DNA of 64,000 nt from Rubrivirga litoralis (GCF_031846415.1 NZ_JAVRHT010000005.1:52771-116770), one strand, 5' to 3'. Shown: positions 41,432 through 50,793, counted from the stretch's first letter. Made by a program: numbers and translations. The notes: generated by a model not told the origin, from the letters alone.

Positions 41432-42055
41432 CTACCGAAAGGCGCAGGTGGTGCCGCCCCACAGGTCGGTAACGCGGGCGCCGGGGCCGCTCCCGTCGAG
41501 GACCCCGCCCAGATCGCCGGCCGCGAACTCCGTCCCCAGCGACGACGGCCCGACGTCGGCGGCGTACGCCCGGTCCAGGTCGGCCCGAGTGGCGCCGATG
41601 CCCAGCCCTGTCATAGTCGTGAGCCGCTCCGAGCCGCTGGACCGGCCGTCGACGGCCCACCCGGCGAACGCACCGTCGGAGAACCAGAGCGTCAGCCCGT
41701 CGGACCAGGAGGCGTAGCTGAGCGGGCCGGCGCCGCACTCGTCGTTCACGCCCCGCTCGGCCGGCTCGCCCGCAGACCGCGCCACCGCCCGCACGACGGC
41801 ACCCTCGGCGTCTCCAAACGCCACCGGCCGGGTCGACCCCGTCTGCGGGTCCACGAGGCGCAGCCCGCCCAGGTCGAGCGCGACCTCGAACGCGCCCGCC
41901 GCGCTCGGCGAGGCCGCCTCCCCGCCCTCCGAGTCGTCCTCGACCGGGGGCGGGGAGGGCAGAACGGGCGGGGCGGCGCCTCCAGACTGGCAGCCCGCGA
42001 GGGCCATCAAGCCGGCGAGGCCGACGACGAGCGGGGCGCAGAGGCGGCGGAGCAC
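41432..42055 (-). CDS. Lipoprotein of unknown function
   Basis: 207 residues, ATG at 42055. Lipoprotein leader VVGLAGLMALAGC (Cys about 22), a Pro/acid linker, then a globular domain from about 55. It contains ALDLGGLRLVDPQTGSTRPV, LSYASWSDGLTLWFSDG and TTMTGLGIGATRADLDRAY. The last resembles the 'GIRIGMTRAEL' segment of SmpA/OmlA-like or secreted regulatory domains. Two Cys (NDECGAG and TTCAFR) may pair. Family not firmly recognised. Downstream of the PH-like gene at 42114, same strand, 58 bp apart. Confidence 0.72.
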   Translation of the reverse strand: MLRRLCAPLVVGLAGLMALAGCQSGGAAPPVLPSPPPVEDDSEGGEAASPSAAGAFEVALDLGGLRLVDPQTGSTRPVAFGDAEGAVVRAVARSAGEPAERGVNDECGAGPLSYASWSDGLTLWFSDGAFAGWAVDGRSSGSERLTTMTGLGIGATRADLDRAYAADVGPSSLGTEFAAGDLGGVLDGSGPGARVTDLWGGTTCAFR

Positions 42056-42113
42056 AAAGGGTCCAGGAGGGGCGACGCGAACCGGCCGGCGGCCCCCAAG
42101 GTCCCGCCCCGCC

Positions 42114-42656
42114 CTACCGCAGCGCCGCGAGCATCCGGTCGCGGTCGGCGTCCGTGAGGTCGCCCCGCTCGACGAGCCGGTCGAGCGCGTCGGCGACGGC
42201 CGCTCGGTCCGTTCCGCCCGGCGCTGCCGGGGCGGGGCGGACGCCCTGCGCCAGGACCTGCGTCAGCGCCCGCTCGACGTACTCGGCCGCCCCGGGCTGG
42301 CCCGAAAAGTCGAGCGTCTCCGTCACCGTCGCCCGCCCCCGGTTGAGATCGATCTGGACCTCGCGCCCACCGAGCAGCTTCCGCTTGACGCGCACGCCCA
42401 CGACGTCTTCGTAGCGAACCACGCGGGCCGCTTGGAGGTCGTTGTTCTGGAACACGAGCCGGTCGGCCAGGAACAGCGCGCCGTCCTTCGCCGACCCCAG
42501 CCGCGTCGCGTCGTAGAGCGCGACCACGTCGCCCGGCGCTACGTCGGGCGCGTAGTCCTGGACCGCCGCGCGGAGCTTCGCGTCCGGGATGTCGGGGCGG
42601 ACGTAGAGGCCGAGGTCGGGGGCCGTCGGGAGGTACTCGCGGAGGAGGCGTTCCAC
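42114..42656 (-). CDS. Cytosolic PH-like/SHOCT-type protein
   Basis: 180 residues from a GTG at 42656. The longer ATG start (42743) would translate the GGGGTAC repeat as PYPVPRT units and is rejected. Middle region about 60-125 (ALYDATRLGSAKDGALFLADRLVF ... IRYEDVVGVRVKRKLLGGREVQIDL) looks like a bacterial PH domain. The C-terminus (AVADALDRLVERGDLTDADRDRMLAAL) is a SHOCT-like short helix pair often found at protein ends. No membrane segment. Function unknown. Confidence 0.72.
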   Translation of the reverse strand: MERLLREYLPTAPDLGLYVRPDIPDAKLRAAVQDYAPDVAPGDVVALYDATRLGSAKDGALFLADRLVFQNNDLQAARVVRYEDVVGVRVKRKLLGGREVQIDLNRGRATVTETLDFSGQPGAAEYVERALTQVLAQGVRPAPAAPGGTDRAAVADALDRLVERGDLTDADRDRMLAALR

Positions 42657-42661
42657 AGGGC

Positions 42662-42699
42662 GGGGTACGGGGTACGGGGTACGGGGTACGGGGTACGGG
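42662..42699. repeat. GGGGTAC heptamer array (5 units)
   Basis: Five perfect units, 6 nt upstream of the GTG at 42656, followed on the plus strand by GGGAAGATCACCG. Five G4 tracts with 3-nt loops on the plus strand (template for the gene) satisfy a G-quadruplex motif. Confidence 0.85.
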
Positions 42700-42786
42700 A
42701 AGATCACCGACCCGCCCCGCTCGTACCCGAGGCGGGGCGGCAAGTTGTCCCCAAATCACCCGCCCCGCTCACCCGCACGCTCTCCC

Positions 42787-42822
42787 CCGCCCCGCCCTCT
42801 CGATCATGCACGGGCGGGGCGG
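42787..42822. terminator. GC hairpin downstream of nuoN
   Basis: Perfect 11-bp arms CCGCCCCGCCC (42787-42797) and GGGCGGGGCGG (42812-42822), loop 14 nt, 70 nt beyond the nuoN stop; end of the nuo cluster. Confidence 0.5.
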
Positions 42823-42892
42823 CAGGTCCAGCAAAGCCGGGCGGGGCGGGCACTCGGCGCCCGTCACTCATCACCCGTGACCCGTCGCTCGC

Positions 42893-44380
42893 TTAGGGCA
42901 CCGGCACGATCAGCACGACCGGGTCCGGCGTGTACGCCGCCGTCGCCGCGTCCGAGAGGACGCCCGGGGCGATCCCGAACACGAGGAGCGCGATCGCGCA
43001 CGCGCCGACCACGACCGCCGTCGCCGTGGCGACCGGGAACGGCCGCTGCGCGTTCGCCGGCGCCTCGTCGGGCGACCGCATCCAGAGCACGACGAGCACG
43101 CGGAGGTAGTACGCCCCCGAGACCACGCTCGCCAGCACGCCGAGCACGGCCAGCCACACGAGCCCGGCGTCGACGACGGCCGAGAACACGAGGAACTTGC
43201 CCATGAAGCCGGCGAGCGGCGGGAAGCCCGTCAGCGCGAACATGAACACGCCGAGCGCCACGCCCAGGAACGGCCGCCGGTAGCCGGCCCCGGCCAGGCT
43301 GTCGAGGTCCTGGTCCGCCCCCTGCTCGTCGTCCCACTCGAGCGCGCCGATCGCCCCGAAGGCGCCCACGTTCATGAGCGTGTACGCGAGGAGGTAGAAC
43401 AGGGCCGCCCCGTAGCCCGCCGCCGTCCCGGCCGCGAGACCGGCGAGGATGTAGCCGGCGTGGGCGACCGACGAGTAGGCCAGCATCCGCTTCACGTTCG
43501 TCTGCACGACCGCGATCACGTTGCCGACCACCATCGTGATCGCCGAGACCGCGACGAGGACCGTCTGCACCGAGCCCTCAACGAGCCCGGCCGGGAGCGC
43601 CCGCGCGAGGACGACTGCCAGCGCCGCGAACGTGGCCGCCTTCGACGCCGTCGACATGAACGCCGTCAGCGACGTCGGCGCCCCCTGGTACACGTCGGGC
43701 GTCCACATATGGAATGGGACGGCGGAGACCTTGAAAAAGAACCCGACGAGCAGCAGGCCCACGCCGGCCAGGAACAGCCCGGTTCGCCCGGTGAGCAGGA
43801 CCCCCTCGGCGAGCAGCGACAGCTGCATCGTGCCGGTCGCGCCGTAGAGGAGGGCGACGCCGTAGAGGAAGAACCCGGTCGAGAACGCCCCCAGCAGGAA
43901 GTACTTGAGCGCGCTCTCGTTCGCCGTCGACTCCTCGCGGACGAGCCCGGTGAGCACGTAGAGGCACACCGACATCGTCTCCAGCCCGACGAACAGCGTG
44001 ACCAGGCTGCCGGCCGAGGCCAGCGTGAGCATGCCGGCCGTCGAGAACAGGATGAGCGCGTGGACCTCGCCGTAGTTGCGGCCCAGCCGCGACAGGTACG
44101 GCACGGTCAGCGCGAGGCTGCCGACGGCGCCCACGAGGACCACGATGCACGCGAGCGCCGCCGCCCCGCCCACGTACACCTCGCCGCCAAAGGCGACGCC
44201 GGGGCGGCCGATGAGGAACGCCTCCCAGACGGCGGCGGCGGTCATCCCTACGCCCGCGATCCACGGGATCGCTGGGCTGTCGTTGCGGAACGAGTCCAGA
44301 AGGACGACGAGGACGCCGAGCGCCGCCACGAGGAGGATCGGGGCGGTCGCTGCGAGGTCTTCGAGGAAGAAGTCGTACAT
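42893..44380 (-). CDS. nuoN: NADH-quinone oxidoreductase subunit N
   Basis: 495 residues, ATG at 44380, about 14 helices. Antiporter-like (Proton_antipo_M) core with the conserved Glu/Lys helices: VGLETMSVCLYVLTG (TM5 Glu), FFKVSAVPFHMWTPDVYQGAPTSL (TM7 Lys and loop), and NVKRMLAYSSVAHAGYILAG. Part of the proton-pumping membrane arm of complex I. It is separated from nuoM by an NhaD-type antiporter gene and a pterin dehydratase gene, all in one direction. Confidence 0.95.
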   Translation of the reverse strand: MYDFFLEDLAATAPILLVAALGVLVVLLDSFRNDSPAIPWIAGVGMTAAAVWEAFLIGRPGVAFGGEVYVGGAAALACIVVLVGAVGSLALTVPYLSRLGRNYGEVHALILFSTAGMLTLASAGSLVTLFVGLETMSVCLYVLTGLVREESTANESALKYFLLGAFSTGFFLYGVALLYGATGTMQLSLLAEGVLLTGRTGLFLAGVGLLLVGFFFKVSAVPFHMWTPDVYQGAPTSLTAFMSTASKAATFAALAVVLARALPAGLVEGSVQTVLVAVSAITMVVGNVIAVVQTNVKRMLAYSSVAHAGYILAGLAAGTAAGYGAALFYLLAYTLMNVGAFGAIGALEWDDEQGADQDLDSLAGAGYRRPFLGVALGVFMFALTGFPPLAGFMGKFLVFSAVVDAGLVWLAVLGVLASVVSGAYYLRVLVVLWMRSPDEAPANAQRPFPVATATAVVVGACAIALLVFGIAPGVLSDAATAAYTPDPVVLIVPVP

Positions 44381-44445
44381 GGGGGGCTGTCAGTCCGCCG
44401 GGGCGGGGTGGCGCGGGGGCGGGGCGGCCCGCGTCGGTCTCCACT

Positions 44446-44478
44446 CGTCGTCCTGAGCGTAGCGAAGGATTCCCTCGC
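44446..44478. repeat. TCCTGAGCGTAGCGAAGGA-type dispersed repeat
   Basis: CGTCCTGAGCGTAGCGAAGGATTCCC matches the widespread 'CCTGAGC(G/C)NAGYGAAGGAT' intergenic repeat of unknown function known from many bacterial genomes. Imperfect palindrome (TCCT..AGGA). Lies between nuoN and the pterin dehydratase gene. Confidence 0.55.
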
Positions 44479-44539
44479 CGACGATTCAATCCGTAGGAAA
44501 GTGGCTCGGTGGCGGAGCGCGTCGGGCGCTTCGTGTCAC

Positions 44540-44576
44540 GGGCGGGGCGGCCGGGCGCGAAAGGCCCGCCCCGCCC
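44540..44576. terminator. GC hairpin after pterin dehydratase gene
   Basis: Perfect arms GGGCGGGGCGG (44540-44550) and CCGCCCCGCCC (44566-44576), loop 15 nt, 13 nt past the stop at 44590. Confidence 0.5.
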
Positions 44577-44589
44577 AGGGCGCGCGGCG

Positions 44590-44886
44590 CTAGATGGCCG
44601 ACACGCGGCGGGCGAGGTCGAGGTCCTTCTCCGTCACCCGGTTGCCGGCGTCGTGCGTCGAGAGCGAGAGGTGGACCGTGTCGTAGACGTTGGCGATCTC
44701 GGGGTGGTGGTCGACGGCCTCGGCCTCGAACGCCACGCGCGTCAGGAACGCGAACGCCGTGCGGAAGTCGTCGAACGAGAACGTCTGCTCGAGCCGGCTC
44801 TCCTCGCCGTCCGTCTCGTGACGCCACCCCTCGGGGAGCGCGTCGGCAATCTGGTCGTCGGAGAGCGGGGTGCGGCGGGCGGGCAT
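44590..44886 (-). CDS. phhB: Pterin-4a-carbinolamine dehydratase
   Basis: 98 residues, ATG at 44886. Small alpha/beta protein with the PCD signature DHHPEIANVYDTVHLSLSTHD (about 61-81), giving the catalytic His pair and the distal His. Normal role: dehydrates 4a-hydroxytetrahydrobiopterin after aromatic amino-acid hydroxylation. No hydroxylase gene is in the window. Stand-alone PCDs in bacteria without a hydroxylase have been linked to molybdopterin or transcription roles. Sits between the antiporter and nuoN with 79 bp to the former. Confidence 0.92.
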   Translation of the reverse strand: MPARRTPLSDDQIADALPEGWRHETDGEESRLEQTFSFDDFRTAFAFLTRVAFEAEAVDHHPEIANVYDTVHLSLSTHDAGNRVTEKDLDLARRVSAI

Positions 44887-44965
44887 GGAGAGCGGGAAGC
44901 GGTTCGGGAGGGGCGGCGGCGGGGCGTCCGGGGCGGGGTGGTCGCCCGCCCCGCCCGAGCCGGTC

Positions 44966-46732
44966 CTAGAAGTGGAGGAGCAGGCCGGACGACCGGAACA
45001 CGGCCTCGACCGTGTGCTGGACGTCGTCGGGGTGCGGGAGCACCCAGCCGCTGAAGAACACGAGCCAGACCACGATGTAGATCGGGACGAGGATCGGGAT
45101 CGAGTACTTGACCATGTAGGCCACGAACGAGGGCGTGTCGACGCCGCTCGACTCGGCGATCGCCTTGACCATGAAGTTCGGCCCGTTGCCGATGTAGGTC
45201 AGCGCGCCCCAGAACACGGACGCGACCGAGATCGCCTGGAGGTAGAAGCCGGTCGGGTCGCCCGGGTGGACGGCGAAGTCGCGGACCATCTCGGGGATGT
45301 TCACGTCCATCCCGAACTTGCCCATCGCCGCCGAGAGGAAGCTCACGTAGGTCGGCGCGTTGTCGAGCACGCCGGACAGCACGCCGGTCCCGAAGTAGAA
45401 CGACGAGACGCCGAGCGCGCTCGCGTTCTCGCTCGCGAACGCGCCGATCAGCGTGAGCGCCGGCTGCATCGTCAGGAAGATGCCGATAAACAGGAAGCCG
45501 ACCTCCTTGATGGGCTCGAAGTTGAAGTCGTTGCCCTTGAGGATGTCCTTGTTCGCCGTCCGGTAGGCGAGGAACGCCACGGCCCCCATGATCACCTCGC
45601 GGATCCCGAACGGGAGGCCAAAGTGGTGGAGGTCGATGATCGTCCCCTCGATGGCCGGGATCACCTTGGGGTCGATAAAGACGGCCGCGATGACGACCGC
45701 GAGCCACGCGAACCCGACCTTGCCCTCGATGGCGATGTCGTGGTAGAACGGCCGCTTCCGGTCGACGGGCAGGACCGCCTCGCCCGGCGTGCGGACGTCG
45801 GCGACGTCCTGGACGCCGCGGGCCTCGGGGACCGCCGCCCCGCCCGGGACCTCACCGGGGTCGACGTCGATCCCGACCTGCTCGGCGCCCTCGCGGAGGC
45901 TCCCCTCCTTGTTCCGGCCGTCGACGACGTAGAAGACAGCCGCGATGGCGAGGATCGTCGGGAGCCAGATGTACCAGACGTGGGCGACGGTCCAGAAGAA
46001 CGGGACGCCGCGGAGGAAGCCCAGGAACAGCGGCGGGTCGCCGATCGGCGTGAGCGCCCCGCCCACGTTCGAGACGATAAAGATGAAGAAGATGATGTGG
46101 TACGCCTTCAGCCGCCCCGCGTTGAGCCGCATGTAGGGGCGGATGAGGAGCATCGAGGCGCCCGTCGTCCCGATAAAGTTGGCCAGGACCCCGCCGACCA
46201 GGAGCAGGATCGTGTTGGCCTTCGGGGTGCCGGCAAAGTCGGTCTTGATGAGGATGCACCCGCTCGCGACGTAGAGCGAGCCCAGGAGCGCGATAAAGGC
46301 GAAGTACTCCTCGGCCGCGTGCAGGATGGGGATCCCGTCGCCCATGACGAGGAGGTAGTACGCCGCCGTGATGAGGCCGAGCGCGATCGCGATCTTCGGG
46401 TAGTTGTGGTGCCAGAAGTGGGCGTAGAACAGCGGCCCCGTCGCGATCATGAGCAGGAGCACCACGAACGGGATCACGAGCCACACGGGCGGGGCGGCGC
46501 CGTGGCCGTCGTCGGCGTGCTCGTCGTCGCCGCCGTGGTCGGCGCCAAGGCCTTCGCCGTCGCCCAGCCGCTCGTCGGCGATCTCGCCGCGGCGTTCGAT
46601 GGCCGCCGCGTCGTCGTCGATGTCGAGAGCCTCGACGCTGGGCGGGGCGTCGATGTCCGCGTCCGTCTGCGCGAGCGCGGGCGGGGCGAACAGGAGGAGG
46701 AAGAGCGCGAGCAGCGCGGCGGGGCGGACCAT
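44966..46732 (-). CDS. nhaD: NhaD-type Na+/H+ antiporter
   Basis: 588 residues, ATG at 46732. A cleavable-looking signal peptide (about 1-21) precedes an acidic segment with a His/Asp-rich stretch (GADHGGDDEHADDGHG, about 62-78) and then about 12 helices of the ion-transporter superfamily: FIGTTGASMLLIRPYMR, NVGGALTPIGDPPLFLGFLRG and VLDNAPTYVSFLSAAMG, all hallmarks of NhaD. A hydrophilic loop at about 285-325 is longer than usual. Exports Na+ in exchange for H+. Located between nuoM and nuoN, so co-expression with complex I is likely. Confidence 0.9.
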   Translation of the reverse strand: MVRPAALLALFLLLFAPPALAQTDADIDAPPSVEALDIDDDAAAIERRGEIADERLGDGEGLGADHGGDDEHADDGHGAAPPVWLVIPFVVLLLMIATGPLFYAHFWHHNYPKIAIALGLITAAYYLLVMGDGIPILHAAEEYFAFIALLGSLYVASGCILIKTDFAGTPKANTILLLVGGVLANFIGTTGASMLLIRPYMRLNAGRLKAYHIIFFIFIVSNVGGALTPIGDPPLFLGFLRGVPFFWTVAHVWYIWLPTILAIAAVFYVVDGRNKEGSLREGAEQVGIDVDPGEVPGGAAVPEARGVQDVADVRTPGEAVLPVDRKRPFYHDIAIEGKVGFAWLAVVIAAVFIDPKVIPAIEGTIIDLHHFGLPFGIREVIMGAVAFLAYRTANKDILKGNDFNFEPIKEVGFLFIGIFLTMQPALTLIGAFASENASALGVSSFYFGTGVLSGVLDNAPTYVSFLSAAMGKFGMDVNIPEMVRDFAVHPGDPTGFYLQAISVASVFWGALTYIGNGPNFMVKAIAESSGVDTPSFVAYMVKYSIPILVPIYIVVWLVFFSGWVLPHPDDVQHTVEAVFRSSGLLLHF

Positions 46733-46773
46733 GAGCGGGCGTGGGCGGGGCGGTGGCGGAGGGGCCACGGGGG

Positions 46774-48429
46774 CTAGTGCGCGACGGCGGGGACAGGCGC
46801 GCCGGGGACGGGGACCGGGCCGGACGGCCGCGGCGCCTCGTCGGCGATGGGATCGGGCCACAGGACGGGGACCACGACGGCCACCCCGCCCCCCAAAGCG
46901 GCCTCGGCCGCCTCGACGGCCTCGGCCTTGGCGATCGACGTGGCGACGACGGACCGGACGGCGAGCTCGGAGCGCTCGAGGAACGGGGCGGGCCAGAACC
47001 CTAGCACCAGCATGAGCGCGGCCAGCGGGACGAGGATGCCCAGCTCGCGGCCGTTCAGGTCCTTCATCGTCGCGTTCGCCTCGCTCGTGACCTCGCCGAA
47101 GAACGTCCGGTAGACCATCCACAGCAGGTAGACGGCGGCGAAGATCACGCCCGTCGTGGCGACGGCGATGAGGGCGGGGTGGCCCAGCGTCGGCGACTGC
47201 CACGACCCGATGAGGATCATGAACTCGCCCACGAACCCGTTCAGCCCGGGCAGGCCAGCCGACGCGAACACGCTGAACAGCATGAAGAACGTCAAGACGG
47301 GGACGGTCTTGGCGATGCCGCCGTAGTCGGCCATCGCGCGCGTGTGGCGCCGCTCGTAGAGCATCCCGATGATGAGGAACAGCGCGCCCGTCGAGAGCCC
47401 GTGGTTCACCATCTGGATGAGGGCGCCCTGGACGGCGATCGTCTGGAACGCGAACACGCCGAGGACCACGAACCCGAGGTGGCTCACCGACGAGTACGCC
47501 ACGAGCTTCTTCATGTCCGTCTGCGCGAACGCCACGAGCGCGCCGTAGACGATCCCGATGACGGCCAGGATGCCGACCGGGAGGGCCAGCGCCTCGGACG
47601 CGTTGGGGAAGAACGGGATGACGAACCTCAAGAGCCCGTACGTCCCCATCTTGAGCAGCACGCCGGCGAGCACCACCGACCCGCCCGTCGGCGCCTGCGT
47701 GTGGGCGTCGGGGAGCCACGTGTGGAGCGGGAACAGCGGGACCTTGATCGCGAACGCCAGCCCGAACAGGACGAAGAGCGCGTACTGCGCGCCGATCGGG
47801 ACGCCGAACGAGACCAGCTTGTACCAGTCGGTCGTGAACACGCCCCCGTTGACGGCGTCGCCGGCCTCGAAGCCCAGCCAGATCACGCCGACCAGCATCA
47901 GGAGCGACCCGACGAGCGTGTACAGCACGAACTTGACGGCCGCGTAGATGCGGTCCTCCCCGCCCCAGATGCCGATGATGAACACCATCGGGATCAGCGT
48001 GAGCTCGAAGAAGACGTAGAACAGGAAGACGTCGAACGAGAGGAACACGCCGAGCACGCCGGTCTCCAGCAGCAGCATGAGCGCGTAGTACCCCTTGTGC
48101 AGCTTGCCGATGTAGGTCCACGACGAGAGCACGATGACCGGCCCCAGGAGCGTCGTGAGCAGGACCAGCAGCAGGTTCAGCCCGTCGATCCCGATGTAGT
48201 AGCTGATGTCGATGCCGCCGAACCACGGCGCGCGCGTCGCGAGCTGCGGCGCGAGCGCCGTCGAGGCCGCCGGGTCGAACGCCGCCCACAGCCCGAGCGA
48301 CAGCACGAACGTGGCCGTGGTAAAGGCCAGGGCCGTCCACCGGACCGCGCTCACACCCGGCACCACGAGCACGGCCAGCGCGCCCAGGGCGGGGAGGAAC
48401 AGGATGAGCGAGAGGAGCCAGTCAGCCAT
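46774..48429 (-). CDS. nuoM: NADH-quinone oxidoreductase subunit M
   Basis: 551 residues, ATG at 48429. Fourteen-helix antiporter-like subunit: FFELTLIPMVFIIGIWG (TM5 Glu), FAIKVPLFPLHTWLPDAHTQAPTGGSV (TM7 Lys), KKLVAYSSVSHLGFVVLG and MVNHGLSTGALFLIIGMLYERRHTR. A C-terminal extension of about 45 Ala/Pro-rich residues follows the last helix. Proton channel of complex I. Sits 189 bp downstream of nuoL and 41 bp upstream of the antiporter gene. Confidence 0.95.
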   Translation of the reverse strand: MADWLLSLILFLPALGALAVLVVPGVSAVRWTALAFTTATFVLSLGLWAAFDPAASTALAPQLATRAPWFGGIDISYYIGIDGLNLLLVLLTTLLGPVIVLSSWTYIGKLHKGYYALMLLLETGVLGVFLSFDVFLFYVFFELTLIPMVFIIGIWGGEDRIYAAVKFVLYTLVGSLLMLVGVIWLGFEAGDAVNGGVFTTDWYKLVSFGVPIGAQYALFVLFGLAFAIKVPLFPLHTWLPDAHTQAPTGGSVVLAGVLLKMGTYGLLRFVIPFFPNASEALALPVGILAVIGIVYGALVAFAQTDMKKLVAYSSVSHLGFVVLGVFAFQTIAVQGALIQMVNHGLSTGALFLIIGMLYERRHTRAMADYGGIAKTVPVLTFFMLFSVFASAGLPGLNGFVGEFMILIGSWQSPTLGHPALIAVATTGVIFAAVYLLWMVYRTFFGEVTSEANATMKDLNGRELGILVPLAALMLVLGFWPAPFLERSELAVRSVVATSIAKAEAVEAAEAALGGGVAVVVPVLWPDPIADEAPRPSGPVPVPGAPVPAVAH

Positions 48430-48561
48430 TAAACGGGGGGACGTAGAGGCGTCGCGGTGCGGCGTCTCCGCCGGGGACCAAAGGGGTGGGGCGGGGCGGG
48501 CTCACCGCCCCGCCCGGGCGCAGCGCGCGGCCGGTCGCGGCGTGGGCGGGGCGGCCCTCCC

Positions 48562-48588
48562 CCACCCCGCCCTCGGCGGGCGGGGCGG
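48562..48588. terminator. GC hairpin between nuoL and nuoM
   Basis: Arms CCACCCCGCCC (48562-48572) and GGGCGGGGCGG (48578-48588), one A-C mismatch, loop 5 nt, 30 nt past the nuoL stop. Because nuoM follows, it may attenuate rather than terminate. A further GGGCGGGGCGG-type pair lies at about 48495-48565. Confidence 0.45.
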
Positions 48589-48618
48589 TCGCGCCACAGC
48601 GAGAGGGCGGGGCGGCGA

Positions 48619-50793
48619 TCACGTGAACAGGAGCAGCGCGACGACGCCGAGCACGCCGAGCACGACGGCGAAGGCGTACGTCTGAACCACGCCCGTCTGC
48701 AGGCGGCGGAGGCGCGAGGCGGACTCGCGGATGGAGCCGGCCATGCCCATCACGGCGCCGTCGACGCCCTTCTTGTCGAACGGGGCGAGCCCCTTGCGCG
48801 AGCCCTCGACGATGGGGTCGACGACGGCCGCGTCGTAGGCCTCGTCCCAGTACCACTTGCGCGAGGCCGGGCGGTACAGGAAGCCCATGAGCCGGCGGAT
48901 GCCGCGGTCGGCCTCGGGGCCGCGCGGGCCGAACCGGAGCCCGACCCAGGCGAAGGCCACGCCGGCGATCGCGATGAGGGCGCCGACGCCGAGGAGCATC
49001 CACGTGGTAAAGGCCGTCGGGAGATCCTCGTGGATCAACTCGGCGACGGGTCCGCCGTAAGCCTGCCCGAGCCAGTGGTGGATCCACGAGTCCGGCAGCC
49101 CGAACGTCTCGGTGATGACGGGCGGGAGGCCCAGGAAGCCGCCGACGACGGAGAGCCCGGCGAGCACCCAGAGCGGGACGGTCATCGTCCACGGGCTCTC
49201 GTGCGGGTGCGTGTCGAGCGCGTCGGGCCAGCGCGGGTCGCCCTCGAAGGTGAGCAGGTAGGCCCGCGTCATGTAGATGGCGGTCAGGAGCGCCGTCACG
49301 AGCCCGACGCCCCAGACGAGGTAGCCCACGAGGTGCCCGTCGTAGCCGTACTCGAACGCCTTGAACAGGATCTCGTCCTTCGAGAAGAACCCGGCGAGCC
49401 CGGGGATGCCGGCGATCGCGAGCGTCGCGATCAGGAAGGTCCACCGCGTCGACGGCATGTAGCGCTTGAGGCCGCCCATCGTGCGCATGTCCTGGGCGTC
49501 GAACGGGCCGTCGTAGGGGAGCGTCGCGTAGCCACGGGCGGGGCGGGCCTGTCGGGCCTTGGCGTCCTCCTCGAAAGCGCCCGCCCCGCCCTCCTTGAAC
49601 GGGTCGTTGGCGGCCTCGGAGCCGAGCGGGGTGTCGTGCGTGCCCGGGCCGTGCGGCCCCGGGATGAGCCCCTTGTGCTCCAGCTCGTGCTCGACGTGGT
49701 GCATCGAGTGGATGACGCTCCCCGAGCCCAGGAACAGGCACGCCTTAAAAAAGGCGTGCGTCATGACGTGGAAGATGGCCACGAAGTAGGCGCCGACGCC
49801 GGCCGCCAGGAACATGTAGCCCAGCTGGCTGACCGTCGAGTAGGCCAGCACCTTCTTGATGTCGTTCTGCGTCATGGCGACCGTCGCCGCCATGATGGCC
49901 GTGAGCGCGCCGACGACGGCGATGATCTGCATGGCGCCCGGCGCGAGGAGCACGAGCGCGCTGAGCCGGGCGAGCAGGTACAGCCCCGACGTCACCATGG
50001 TCGCCGCGTGGATCAGGGCACTGACCGGGGTCGGCCCGGCCATGGCGTCGGGGAGCCACACGAAGAGCGGGATCTGCGCGCTCTTGCCCGTCGCCCCGAT
50101 AAAGAAGAGGAGGCACACCCAGAACCCGACCGGCCCGTCGAAGAGCGCGAGCGTCTCGGGCGCGAGCAGCGTCGTAAAGTCGAGCCCGAACGCGCCCGGC
50201 CGCGCCGCCGTCACCGTCTGGAAGACGATGAACATGGCGAGCAGGAAGGCGAAGTCGCCGATGCGGTTGACGATGAACGCCTTGTTGGCCGCCGCCGAGT
50301 TCTTGAGGTCGGTGTACCAGAACCCGATGAGGAGGTACGAGCACAGCCCGACGCCCTCCCACCCGAGGAACAGCACGGGCAGGTTCTCCGCGAGCACCAG
50401 GTTGAGCATCGCGAAGATGAACAGGTTCAGGTAGGCGAAAAAGCGCCAGAACCCGGGGTCCCCCTTCATGTACCCGATCGAGTACAGGTGGATGAGCGAG
50501 CCCACGCCGGTGACGACGAGGGTCATGAGCAGCGAGAGCTGGTCGATCCGGTAGGCGAAGTCCACCTGGAGGTCGCCGGCCGTGAGCCACGTGAAGTAGC
50601 GGACGACGTACGGGGCCTCGAACCCGAAGAACAGCGCGCACGTGACGGCGAACGGGACGGCCACGGCGACGAGCGCCAGCCCGCCCACGACCCACTCCTG
50701 CTTCCGGTAGCCGGGGGCGAACAGGCCCATCATCCCGTTGAACGCCGCCATGAGCAGCGGGGGGAGCAGGATGAGCCGGACGAGGAGTTCCAT
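48619..50793 (-). CDS. nuoL: NADH-quinone oxidoreductase subunit L
   Basis: 724 residues, ATG at 50793. Antiporter core with FLGWEGVGLCSYLLIGFWY, GKSAQIPLFVWLPDAMAGPTPVSALIHAATMV and DIKKVLAYSTVSQLGYMFLA, then the long C-terminal lateral helix that braces complex I. A hydrophilic stretch near 390-450 (HHVEHELEHKGL... GAGAFEEDAKA) is longer than in E. coli NuoL (613 residues), making the protein about 110 residues larger. The long form is common in Bacteroidota-type subunits. Confidence 0.96.
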   Translation of the reverse strand: MELLVRLILLPPLLMAAFNGMMGLFAPGYRKQEWVVGGLALVAVAVPFAVTCALFFGFEAPYVVRYFTWLTAGDLQVDFAYRIDQLSLLMTLVVTGVGSLIHLYSIGYMKGDPGFWRFFAYLNLFIFAMLNLVLAENLPVLFLGWEGVGLCSYLLIGFWYTDLKNSAAANKAFIVNRIGDFAFLLAMFIVFQTVTAARPGAFGLDFTTLLAPETLALFDGPVGFWVCLLFFIGATGKSAQIPLFVWLPDAMAGPTPVSALIHAATMVTSGLYLLARLSALVLLAPGAMQIIAVVGALTAIMAATVAMTQNDIKKVLAYSTVSQLGYMFLAAGVGAYFVAIFHVMTHAFFKACLFLGSGSVIHSMHHVEHELEHKGLIPGPHGPGTHDTPLGSEAANDPFKEGGAGAFEEDAKARQARPARGYATLPYDGPFDAQDMRTMGGLKRYMPSTRWTFLIATLAIAGIPGLAGFFSKDEILFKAFEYGYDGHLVGYLVWGVGLVTALLTAIYMTRAYLLTFEGDPRWPDALDTHPHESPWTMTVPLWVLAGLSVVGGFLGLPPVITETFGLPDSWIHHWLGQAYGGPVAELIHEDLPTAFTTWMLLGVGALIAIAGVAFAWVGLRFGPRGPEADRGIRRLMGFLYRPASRKWYWDEAYDAAVVDPIVEGSRKGLAPFDKKGVDGAVMGMAGSIRESASRLRRLQTGVVQTYAFAVVLGVLGVVALLLFT

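Noticed and set aside
42657..42743. ATG start 29 codons upstream of the PH-like gene
   Set aside because: It would translate the GGGGTAC array (PYPVPRT repeats); GTG at 42656 gives a normal N-terminus.
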